The position numbers were made by a program, and so were the translations under genes. This document shows positions 1 through 6,338 of a stretch of DNA of 6,453 bases, in pieces. The notes under the pieces are model-generated. The model was not told where the DNA came from. It was given only the letters and a program-made list of their open reading frames with translations, and did not search any database. Each line of letters starts with the position of its first letter. Within the stretch, counting starts at the first letter, position 1. This stretch comes from Alphaproteobacteria bacterium (lineage in GTDB: Bacteria; Pseudomonadota; Alphaproteobacteria; Caulobacterales; Caulobacteraceae): NCBI GenBank assembly GCA_028869395.1, contig JAGWSE010000076.1, forward strand, positions 1-6,453. Reading direction: 5' to 3'.

Positions 1-1212
1 CACGGATTCGGCCACTGCATGGGTCGTGAGGACGATCGGCACGCCGTCCGCGTTCTCCACCGGCTTCTGCAGGAAGCTCTCGATACTAACTCCTGCCTCG
101 GCCAAGGTTTCCGAGACCGCAGCGATAACGCCGGGCTCGTCCTTCACCAGGAAGCGCAGATAGGCCCGGCCCATGCTCTTCGACGGGTCGACTGGCGTGA
201 ACGGCGAAAGCCCCTTGGCCGGCGCCTGGAAGACCGGCCGGCGCGCGCCCGCCATGACATCGGCGATGTCGGCGGCGACGGCGGCGGCGGTCGGGCCCGC
301 GCCGGCGCCGGGCCCCTGCAGGAAGATCCGGCCGATCCGCGTCCCTTCGATGAAGAGCGCGTTCAGCGCGCCGCCCGCCTGCGCCAGCGGGTGCGCCAGC
401 GGCGCCAGCGAGGGATGCACCCGCACCAGCACGCCGTCCGGCGAGCGGTCGGCGGAGGCCACCAGCTTGATCCGGTAGCCCAGGTCGCGGGCGAGCTTGA
501 TGTCCAGCAGGTCGACCTGGTCGATGCCCTCGATCTCGGCGGCCGCGAAGTTCGGCGCACAGCCGAACGCCAGCGCCGCCAGGATCGAGATCTTGTGCGC
601 GGCGTCGAAGCCGCCCACGTCCATGGTCGGGTCGGCCTCGGCGTAGCCCAGCCGCTGGGCCTCCGAGAGCACCTCGGCGAAGGCGCGGCCCGTCGCCTCC
701 ATCTCCGTCAGGATGAAGTTGCAGGTGCCGTTGAGGATGCCCGCGACCGAGCGGATCTCGTCGCCGACCATCGCCTCGCGCAGCATCTTCACCGCGGGCG
801 TGCCGCCCATCACCGCCGCCTCGAAGAGCAGCGGCTGCCCCTGGCCCTCGGCGAGCATGGCGAGCTCGGCGCCGTGCTCGGCGATCAGCGCCTTGTTGGC
901 GGTGACCACCGGCTTTCCGGCCCGAAGCGCCGCCTCGACGGCCGCCTTGGCCGGCCCGTCTGAGCCGCCGATCAGCTCGACGAACAGATCGATCTCGTCG
1001 CTGGTGGCCAGCGCCACCGGATCGTCAAACCACGGCAGGCCCGCGATGTCGAACGGCCTCGGCCGCGAGCGCGAGCGCGCCGAGACCCCCGCCACCACCG
1101 CCCTGCCGCCGGCCGGCGCGAACTCCGGCCGCTCGGCGAGGAAGTTGAGCAGGCCCGCGCCGACCGTCCCCAGTCCCGCGACGCCGATGCGCCAGGTCTT
1201 CGCGCCCGTCAT
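1..1212 (-). CDS. hom: Homoserine dehydrogenase, C-terminal end cut by window edge
   Basis: This enzyme reduces aspartate-4-semialdehyde to homoserine with NAD(P)H, the branch point to threonine and methionine, in the cytoplasm. The 404 residues present start MTGAKTWRIGVAGLGTVGAG, with a Rossmann GxGxxG loop at residues 13-18. The conserved NKAL lysine is K107. The family signature NGTCNF begins at N161. The catalytic-region motif DPTMDVGGFDAAHK spans 194-207, ending in the conserved Asp203/Lys207 pair of the DxxxK type. From about residue 348 an ACT domain begins (GRAYLRF, then KDEPGV), typical of the long, feedback-regulated form. Family members of this type are about 430 residues, so roughly 25-30 residues lie beyond the left edge. 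The ATG is one base after the aminotransferase stop, and no convincing Shine-Dalgarno precedes it, so coupled translation is likely. Family assignment is very secure; allosteric control by threonine is inferred from the ACT domain. Confidence 0.97.
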   Translation of the reverse strand, partial: MTGAKTWRIGVAGLGTVGAGLLNFLAERPEFAPAGGRAVVAGVSARSRSRPRPFDIAGLPWFDDPVALATSDEIDLFVELIGGSDGPAKAAVEAALRAGKPVVTANKALIAEHGAELAMLAEGQGQPLLFEAAVMGGTPAVKMLREAMVGDEIRSVAGILNGTCNFILTEMEATGRAFAEVLSEAQRLGYAEADPTMDVGGFDAAHKISILAALAFGCAPNFAAAEIEGIDQVDLLDIKLARDLGYRIKLVASADRSPDGVLVRVHPSLAPLAHPLAQAGGALNALFIEGTRIGRIFLQGPGAGAGPTAAAVAADIADVMAGARRPVFQAPAKGLSPFTPVDPSKSMGRAYLRFLVKDEPGVIAAVSETLAEAGVSIESFLQKPVENADGVPIVLTTHAVAESV

Positions 1213-1213
1213 G

Positions 1214-2494
1214 CTATTGCGCCGCCAGGGTGTTGTGCGCACGGCCGAGGATCTCCTCGGCGTGGCTCAGGAACTTCTTCACGTTGCGCGCCGCCTGCCG
1301 GATGCGCTGCTCGTTCTCTACAAGTCCGATCCGCACATAGCCCTCGCCGTATTCGCCGAACGCGATGCCGGGCGCGACCGCCACGCCCGCCTCCTCGATC
1401 AGCAGCTTGGAGAACAGCATCGAGCCCGCCTCGCGATAGGCCTCGGGCAAGGGCGCCCACGCGAACATCGAAGCCGGCGGAGCGGGGATGTCCCAGCCGG
1501 CGCGCTTCATGGACTCCACCAGGCAGTCGCGTCGCCGCTTGTAGATCTGGCGGATCTCCTCGACGCAGTCCTGCGGCCCGTTCAGCGCCGCCGCCGCCGC
1601 CACCTGGATCGGCGTATAGGCGCCGTAGTCCAGGTAGGACTTCACGCGCGCCAGCGCCGCGCACATCCGGTCGTTGCCGACCACCATGCCGACCCGCCAG
1701 CCGGCCATGGCGTAGGTCTTGGAGAGCGAATTGACCTCGACGGCGATGTCCTTCGCGCCGTCGACCTGCAGGATCGACGGCGGCGGGTTGTCCTCGAAGT
1801 AGATCTCCGAATAGGCGACGTCGGACAACACCAGCATCTCGTGCTTCTTCGCCAGCGCCACGACCTCCTTGTAGAAGTCGAGGTCCACCCACTGCGCAGT
1901 GGGGTTCGAGGGGTAGCTGACGATCAGCACGCTGGGCGGCGGCACGGAGTGCCTCACCGCGCGGCTCACGCCAGACAGGTATTCCTCCGGCGAGGGCGCC
2001 GGCACGTGTCGGATCACCCCGCCGGCCATGATGAAGCCGTAGGCGTGGATCGGGTAGGCCGGGTTCGGGCAGACCACCACGTCGCCCGGCGCGGTCAGCG
2101 CCTGGGCGAGGTTGGCGAAGCCCTCCTTGGAGCCCAGCGTCGCCACCACCTCTGTCTCGGGGTTCAGCTTCACGCCGAACCGGCGGCCGTAGTAGCCGGC
2201 CATGGCCTTCCGCAGGCCCAATATGCCTTTCGAGGCGGAGTAGCGCCCGGCCTTGGGATCGCGCGCGGTCTCGATCAGCTTGTCGACGATGTGCTTCGGC
2301 GTCGGCATGTCGGGGTTGCCCATGCCGAAGTCGATGATGTCCACGCCGTCGGCGCGCAGGCGCGCCTTGATGCGGTTGACCTCCTCGAAAACGTAGGGCG
2401 GGAGGCGTCGGATGCGGTGGAATTCGGGGGTCATCTGGAAGCTCTGCGCCGCGAAAGCCCTGTTGCGGCGGGTGAAGGGAGCCGGAGCGCGCAT
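1214..2494 (-). CDS. alaC: AlaC-like class I/II PLP aminotransferase (alanine/glutamate or LL-diaminopimelate type)
   Basis: This is a cytoplasmic fold-type I PLP aminotransferase of 426 residues from this start. It closely resembles E. coli AlaC (about 412 residues), sharing RLPPYVF near the N-terminus, DIIDFGMGNPD, GSKEG, YPSNPTAQ, SLSKTYAMAGWR and YKRRRD. The PLP lysine is K259 (SLSK), the SNPTAQ motif contacts the cofactor, and Arg388 in YVRIGL is the expected substrate-carboxylate arginine. AlaC transfers amino groups between glutamate and pyruvate; close relatives act as LL-diaminopimelate aminotransferases, so the substrate here is not certain. I chose the ATG at 2494 because GGAG lies 7 bases upstream. 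The alternative ATG at 2434 (MTPEFHRIRRLPPYVF, 406 residues) matches the family start equally well but has a weaker ribosome site. The reading frame stays open further upstream, but that part overlaps the lipoprotein gene and does not resemble the family. The homoserine dehydrogenase gene follows after one base. Confidence 0.93.
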   Translation of the reverse strand: MRAPAPFTRRNRAFAAQSFQMTPEFHRIRRLPPYVFEEVNRIKARLRADGVDIIDFGMGNPDMPTPKHIVDKLIETARDPKAGRYSASKGILGLRKAMAGYYGRRFGVKLNPETEVVATLGSKEGFANLAQALTAPGDVVVCPNPAYPIHAYGFIMAGGVIRHVPAPSPEEYLSGVSRAVRHSVPPPSVLIVSYPSNPTAQWVDLDFYKEVVALAKKHEMLVLSDVAYSEIYFEDNPPPSILQVDGAKDIAVEVNSLSKTYAMAGWRVGMVVGNDRMCAALARVKSYLDYGAYTPIQVAAAAALNGPQDCVEEIRQIYKRRRDCLVESMKRAGWDIPAPPASMFAWAPLPEAYREAGSMLFSKLLIEEAGVAVAPGIAFGEYGEGYVRIGLVENEQRIRQAARNVKKFLSHAEEILGRAHNTLAAQ

Positions 2495-2499
2495 GGATA

Positions 2500-2516
2500 G
2501 ACTCCGGGCCGGAGTC
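2500..2516 (-). promoter_or_regulatory. Hairpin enclosing the aminotransferase ribosome binding site
   Basis: The minus-strand transcript can fold GACTCCG-GCC-CGGAGTC, a perfect 7-bp stem with a 3-base loop. Its 3' arm contains the GGAG that sits 7 bases before the ATG at 2494, so the ribosome site would be paired in the folded state. The inverted repeat and the GGAG spacing are seen directly. That it limits translation, or is part of a switch, is inference. It may also be chance in GC-rich DNA or a DNA-level operator. Confidence 0.4.
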
Positions 2517-2555
2517 CGCCAAGCCGGATCGAAGGAAATTATGCCTCCGCGGGCC

Positions 2556-3020
2556 CTACTTCGGGGGCGGCGGAGGCGGTGTAGCTCGCTTCCGCTGCGT
2601 GTCGGCGAAATCATCGGCCCCGCCGTTGGCCTTCGGGGTGGCCTGGGGCGGCTGCGCGCCGGCCGCGGCGCGGGCGGCGGCGGCGAAGTCGTCGGTGCTG
2701 TCCAGCGTCCAGGCGCCCGGAGCTGTTTCCTGCTCGAGCTGGTTGCGCGCGTCCACCACCGAGCGGGCCTCGCGGCCATAGGCCTTCACCGGGCGCAGGT
2801 TCTTCGGGATCGGCGGGATGGAGGCGAAGGTCGGATAGGGCTCGTGCGCGTTGGCCACCCGGGCCACGTCGGCGGCGATCGGCGAGTTGGGATCCACCCT
2901 GGCGTTGCCGAACGGATTGGCGCAGGCGCTGATCAGCGCGCAGGCCGCCACCCCCGCCGCGAGGCGGATCTTCGCCCCGGACGGGCGGCGAATGGCAAAA
3001 CGGCGCGCGGCGGCATACAT
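2556..3020 (-). CDS. Small proline-rich outer-membrane lipoprotein, function unknown
   Basis: The product is 154 residues. Its N-terminus is basic (ARRFAIRRPSGAKIR), followed by a hydrophobic stretch and a lipobox ISAC with Cys33 as the lipidated residue. Alanine at position +2 (not Asp) fits sorting to the outer membrane. The mature part starts ANPFGNARVDPNSPIAADVARV and carries a YPTFASIPPIPKNLRP segment at 62-77. This recalls short Y/F-P-x-x-x-x-P-P-x-P stretches in other alphaproteobacterial envelope lipoproteins (from memory, not searched). An alanine-rich region follows, and the chain ends in a run of six prolines and a lysine. The ATG is preceded by AGGA at a 5-base gap. It diverges from phaC and lies 61 bases upstream of the aminotransferase on the same strand, so it may share that transcript. 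I recognise no enzymatic domain; a structural or accessory envelope role is inference. Confidence 0.82.
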   Translation of the reverse strand: MYAAARRFAIRRPSGAKIRLAAGVAACALISACANPFGNARVDPNSPIAADVARVANAHEPYPTFASIPPIPKNLRPVKAYGREARSVVDARNQLEQETAPGAWTLDSTDDFAAAARAAAGAQPPQATPKANGGADDFADTQRKRATPPPPPPK

Positions 3021-3095
3021 TTCCGTCCTGGTCTTATGCGATGATCGCGACCGTTGAAAGGGCGCGCGCGGCGACGTCCTGACGAAAGGCCCCGG
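3021..3095. promoter_or_regulatory. Divergent intergenic region between lipoprotein gene and phaC
   Basis: This 75-base gap must carry the start signals of two divergent genes, unless promoters lie inside the coding regions. It contains ribosome sites for both: AGGA for the lipoprotein on the minus strand, and AAAGG at 3085-3089, six bases before the phaC ATG. In the left half is a perfect inverted repeat GCGAT-G-ATCGC at 3038-3048, a possible operator for a dimeric regulator. I could not assign -35/-10 boxes with confidence. Confidence 0.45.
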
Positions 3096-4943
3096 ATGAG
3101 CGAGCAGACCTCAGCGCCCGAGACCGCCCCGCCCCGCGGCGGGGCCGAAGCCGCGCAGCCCGCCTTCACGGCTGAGCAGCAGGCCCAGATCGAGACCCTC
3201 TCGATGAACCTGGCCCGAGCCGCCATGACCGCCCAGGGCGCGATCGCAGAGATGGCGCTGAAGAGCGCCGACCGCCCCGCCGCGCTCTCGCCCGACCCGT
3301 TCCACGTGGCGCCGGCGCTCACCGAGGTGATGGGCAAGATCGCCGCCCAGCCCGACCGGCTGATGCGCGCCCAGGCCGACCTCTTCGCCCGCTACCTCGA
3401 CCTGTGGCAGGCCACGGCGCGCCGGCTCTCCGGTGAGACCCCCGCCCCGGTCGTCGCCCCCGCGCGTGGCGACAAGCGCTTCGCCGACCCCGACTGGAGC
3501 GAGAACCCGGTCTTCGACGTCATCAAGCAGTCCTATCTGCTGACCTCCAATTGGCTGAACGGCCTCGTCGAGGGCGTCGAGGGCGTCGATCCGATGACCA
3601 AGCGGCGGGTCGAGTTCTTCATGAAGATGCTTACCGACGCCTTTGCGCCGACCAACTTCCTGGCCTCCAACCCGGCGGCGCTGAAGGCGCTGGCGGCCAC
3701 CGGCGGCGAGAGCCTGGTGCGCGGCATGGAGAACTTCATGGCCGATCTGGAGCGCGGCGGCGGCCAGCTCGCCATCGCCCAGACCGACTACGAGCGCTTC
3801 CGCATCGGCGAGAACGTGGCGACCGCCCCCGGAAAGGTTGTTTTTCGCAACGAAATCATAGAACTGCTTCAGTTTTCTCCGAGCACGGAGAAGGTCTTCG
3901 AGATCCCACTCGTCATCTTCCCGCCGTGGATCAACAAGTACTACATCCTCGATCTGCGCCCCGAGAACTCGATGATCCGCTGGCTGACCGGCCAGGGGAT
4001 CACCGTCTTCGTCGCCTCCTGGGTGAACCCGGACGCCTCGCTCGCCGAGAAGACCTTCGAGGACTACATGCGCGAGGGCGTCTACGCCGGGGTCGCCGCG
4101 GCCATGGAGCAGTGCGACGTCCCCCACGTGAACGCCGTGGGCTATTGCATCGGCGGCACCCTGCTTTCGGCCACGCTGGCCCACATGGCCGCGCGGAAGG
4201 TCTCCCCGATCGCCTCGGCCACCTTCTTCGCCGCCCAGCAGGACTTCTCCGAGGCCGGCGACCTCCTGCTGTTCACCAGCGAGGACTGGCTGGCCGATCT
4301 CGAGACGAAGATGGACGAGGGCGGCGGCGTGCTCTCCGGCCAGACCATGGCCGACACCTTCAATGCTCTGCGCGCCAACGACCTGATCTGGTCGTTCTTC
4401 GTGAACAACTACCTGCTCGGCAAGGAGCCGAAGCCGTTCGACCTGCTGTTCTGGAACTCCGACCAGACGCGCATGCCCAGGCGCCTGCACCTCTTCTACC
4501 TGCGCAAATTCTACGGCGAGAACGCCCTGGCCAGGGGCGAGCTCACCCTCGACGGCGTGCAGCTCGACCTGAAGGCCGTGAAGACGCCGATCTACGTCCA
4601 GTCCTCGAAGGAGGACCACATCGCCCCCGCCCGATCTGTCTACAAGGGCGCCCAGCTGTTCGGCGGCCCGGTCCGCTTCATGATGGCCGGCTCCGGCCAC
4701 ATCGCCGGCGTCATCAACCACCCGGACGCGAAGAAGTACCAGCACTGGACCAGCCCCGACCTGCCCGCCACGCTGGAGGCCTGGCAGGCCGGCGCCACGG
4801 AGCACCCCGGCTCCTGGTGGCCCGACTGGATGGAATGGCTGAAGCCCCGCTCCGGCAGGCAGGTCCCCGCCCGCGACCCCGCCAAGGGCAAGCTGAAGCC
4901 GCTCGGCGACGCGCCGGGGACCTATGTTAAGGTGAAGAGCTAG
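3096..4943 (+). CDS. phaC: Class I poly(3-hydroxyalkanoate) synthase
   Basis: PhaC polymerises (R)-3-hydroxyacyl-CoA, typically 3-hydroxybutyryl-CoA, into PHA at the granule surface, releasing CoA. The product has 615 residues, somewhat longer than C. necator PhaC (589) because of an Ala/Pro-rich, probably disordered N-terminal extension. The PhaC N-terminal domain follows, with DPDWSENPVF from residue 131, then the alpha/beta hydrolase core with PPWINKYYILDL. The lipase-like box is GYCIGG with nucleophile Cys351. Asp507 (KEDHIAP) and His535 (GSGHIAG) complete the triad, and their 28-residue separation equals that in C. necator. Trp453 in FWNSD is the conserved tryptophan. I chose the ATG giving MSEQTSAPE because AAAGG lies 6 bases before it; an in-frame TTG at 3054 is the less likely alternative. 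No phaA, phaB, phasin or PhaE partner is adjacent, consistent with the single-subunit class I type. Confidence 0.97.
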   Translation: MSEQTSAPETAPPRGGAEAAQPAFTAEQQAQIETLSMNLARAAMTAQGAIAEMALKSADRPAALSPDPFHVAPALTEVMGKIAAQPDRLMRAQADLFARYLDLWQATARRLSGETPAPVVAPARGDKRFADPDWSENPVFDVIKQSYLLTSNWLNGLVEGVEGVDPMTKRRVEFFMKMLTDAFAPTNFLASNPAALKALAATGGESLVRGMENFMADLERGGGQLAIAQTDYERFRIGENVATAPGKVVFRNEIIELLQFSPSTEKVFEIPLVIFPPWINKYYILDLRPENSMIRWLTGQGITVFVASWVNPDASLAEKTFEDYMREGVYAGVAAAMEQCDVPHVNAVGYCIGGTLLSATLAHMAARKVSPIASATFFAAQQDFSEAGDLLLFTSEDWLADLETKMDEGGGVLSGQTMADTFNALRANDLIWSFFVNNYLLGKEPKPFDLLFWNSDQTRMPRRLHLFYLRKFYGENALARGELTLDGVQLDLKAVKTPIYVQSSKEDHIAPARSVYKGAQLFGGPVRFMMAGSGHIAGVINHPDAKKYQHWTSPDLPATLEAWQAGATEHPGSWWPDWMEWLKPRSGRQVPARDPAKGKLKPLGDAPGTYVKVKS

Positions 4944-5029
4944 GCCCTCCCCGGCCCCGCGGCGCCATGGCGCCGGTGACACGTACCTGCACTTCTGCGC
5001 ACATAAGTCCCCGAGGACCCGATGCGCCC
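4944..5029. promoter_or_regulatory. Gap between phaC and the DUF3422 gene with a 16-bp palindrome
   Basis: This 86-base gap separates two rightward genes. A perfect 16-bp palindrome, CGGCGCCATGGCGCCG, occupies 4960-4975, starting 17 bases after the phaC stop. As RNA it could form a 6-bp stem with a CAUG loop, but no T-run follows, so it is not a classical intrinsic terminator. A GAGGA at 5013-5017 lies 12 bases before the chosen ATG of the next gene, longer than usual. I see no convincing promoter boxes. Confidence 0.4.
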
Positions 5030-6313
5030 ATGCCCCTGAGAAGCCATCCGCTCCGATCCCGGATCGTCTCCGAGATGCACCTGCGGCGCATGCCGCCGCT
5101 GCACGCCAATTCTCAGATGGCGCAGGTCGTCCGCCTCGTCGATCCCGAGACCCGGGCGGCCGAGGCGGCCTTCGTCGCTGCGATCCCCTGGCTCGCCCCG
5201 GGCGCCGCGCCGGCGGAAGACCGCCACGTAAGCGGCCGCTCGCCGGCGGGCGCGGAGTTCCTGTGGGAGCGCCACAGCGAAGCCTCCACCATGACCCTCA
5301 TCCTGCCGGACCGTGGCCCCGACCCCTTCGCCGCCCAGCCGGGCGACGAGGAGGTCCTGCGCTGGCTCGTCGAGGCGCCCGGCGAGGTGGTCCGCGCCAT
5401 CCGCATCGGCGTCGTCGCCGACGAGGCCCGCGCCGAGACCGTCGCCACGGAGACCGACTTCAGCGAGGCCGACCTGGTCAGCTGCCGGATCGGCCGCGCG
5501 AGGATCTGGTCGGACTTCCGCGTCCATGCCGACGGTTTCGGCCGCTTGCTGGTCTCCGGGGGCGGCATGCACCCGGCGGACCTTGGTCGGCTCGTGCAGA
5601 GGCTGCAGGAGCTCGGCAACTACCGAAATCTCGCCTTGCTCGGCCTGCCGATCGCCCAGGCCGAGGTCGCCAACCTCGCCGGGCTCGAGGCCGAGCTCGG
5701 CCGCATCTCTCAGCAGCTCGCCGCCGGCGAAGCGGGCCAGCGGCTGCTGGACGAGCTCTGCGCCGTCTCAGCCCGCACCGCGGCGGTCGCCGACCGCACC
5801 GCCTTCCGCATGAGCGCAACCGCCGCCTACGCCCAGATCGTCCACGATCGGCTGGCCGGCCTCGATTGCGCCGCCATAGACGGCTTCCAGGCGCTGCACG
5901 ACTTCGTGGAGCGCCGCCTCCTTCCCGCCACCCGCACCTGCGCCTCGTTCACCGCCCGGATGGAGTCGCTGGCGCTGCGCATCGAGCGCGCCACGGCCCT
6001 GCTCAGGACCGGCGTCGAGATCGCCATGCAGGCCCAGAACGCCGAGGTGTTGCGTTCCATGGAGCGCACCGGCGCGCGGCAGCTGCGCCTGCAGCGCCTC
6101 GTCGAGGGGCTCTCGGTGGTGGCCGTCAGCTACTATGCGCTGGGTGTCGTCGGCTACGCCATGAAGGGCCTGGCCCATGGCCTGCGCTTCGAGCCCGATC
6201 TCGCCCAGGCCCTGGCCGTCGCCCCGGTCCTGGCCCTCGTCTGGCTCTACCTCCGCCGCCGGGTCCACCGCATCGAGGCCGACGAAACCTCCGGCCCCCG
6301 GGCCAAGGCATAG
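5030..6313 (+). CDS. DUF3422 family membrane protein, function unknown
   Basis: The 427-residue product matches DUF3422 (PF11902) proteins in length and architecture. The N-terminus MPLRSHPLRSRIVSEMHLRR corresponds to the family's usual HPLR...ELHARP start. The middle holds charged, leucine-rich helical sequence likely to form coiled coil (about residues 205-355). The C-terminus has the family-typical VEGLSVVAVSYYALGVVGYA, a membrane segment at about 361-379, then a second at about 391-408 followed by the basic RRRVHR tail. The paired C-terminal helices suggest an inner-membrane protein with a large soluble N-terminal domain, which by the positive-inside rule is probably cytoplasmic; this is inference. 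The frame is open back to an ATG at 4967, but family alignment supports the ATG at 5030, with GAGGA 12 bases upstream. The family has no established function to my knowledge. The lone position after phaC does not prove a PHA role. Confidence 0.85.
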   Translation: MPLRSHPLRSRIVSEMHLRRMPPLHANSQMAQVVRLVDPETRAAEAAFVAAIPWLAPGAAPAEDRHVSGRSPAGAEFLWERHSEASTMTLILPDRGPDPFAAQPGDEEVLRWLVEAPGEVVRAIRIGVVADEARAETVATETDFSEADLVSCRIGRARIWSDFRVHADGFGRLLVSGGGMHPADLGRLVQRLQELGNYRNLALLGLPIAQAEVANLAGLEAELGRISQQLAAGEAGQRLLDELCAVSARTAAVADRTAFRMSATAAYAQIVHDRLAGLDCAAIDGFQALHDFVERRLLPATRTCASFTARMESLALRIERATALLRTGVEIAMQAQNAEVLRSMERTGARQLRLQRLVEGLSVVAVSYYALGVVGYAMKGLAHGLRFEPDLAQALAVAPVLALVWLYLRRRVHRIEADETSGPRAKA

Positions 6314-6324
6314 CCCTGGCCGGG
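6297..6324. terminator. Hairpin across the DUF3422 stop codon, possible bidirectional terminator
   Basis: Positions 6297-6301 (CCCGG) pair with 6320-6324, 6303-6305 (CCA) with 6317-6319, and 6307-6309 (GGC) with 6313-6315. This leaves a one-base bulge, one mismatch and an ATA loop, 11 GC-rich base pairs in all. It overlaps the TAG stop at 6311-6313 and sits where two genes converge, a sensible place for a shared terminator. There is no T-run after it, so termination is inferred from structure and position only. Confidence 0.4.
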
Positions 6325-6338
6325 CGTTCGACCTCCGT

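Noticed and set aside
713..2500. A 595-codon rightward open frame opposite hom and the aminotransferase
   Set aside because: Low-complexity His/Arg/Val/Asp-rich translation without motifs, opposite two clearly recognised genes; a composition shadow.
2495..2779. Upstream extension of the aminotransferase to an ATG at 2779
   Set aside because: It would overlap the lipoprotein gene in another frame, the added Pro/Arg-rich residues do not resemble the family, and a better ribosome site exists before 2494.
3054..3095. TTG start for phaC at 3054
   Set aside because: The added residues are Arg-rich and unlike a PhaC N-terminus, and the ATG at 3096 has a well-spaced AAAGG.
3551..4930. A 459-codon open frame in another frame of the phaC strand
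   Set aside because: Arg-rich, motif-free translation overlapping the real phaC frame throughout.
4943..4970. Possible G-quadruplex on the minus strand after phaC
   Set aside because: Only three runs of three or more G are present; a fourth is missing.
3111..4982. A 623-codon open frame antisense to phaC
   Set aside because: It lies wholly opposite a gene with a full catalytic triad. Its Gly/Val/Leu/Arg/His-rich product resembles no family, and long antisense frames are expected in GC-rich genes.
4976..5007. GTGACA and ACATAA as -35/-10 boxes upstream of the DUF3422 gene
   Set aside because: The spacing is about 19 bases and the -10 match is poor, so it does not meet a reasonable promoter standard.
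4967..5029. Upstream ATG start for the DUF3422 gene, inside the palindrome
   Set aside because: No ribosome site before it, and the family N-terminus (HPLR...) begins just after the ATG at 5030.
5022..5039. Five-codon ATG-to-TGA frame overlapping the DUF3422 start, close behind the GAGGA
   Set aside because: Too short to support as a leader peptide, with no informative codon content; probably chance.
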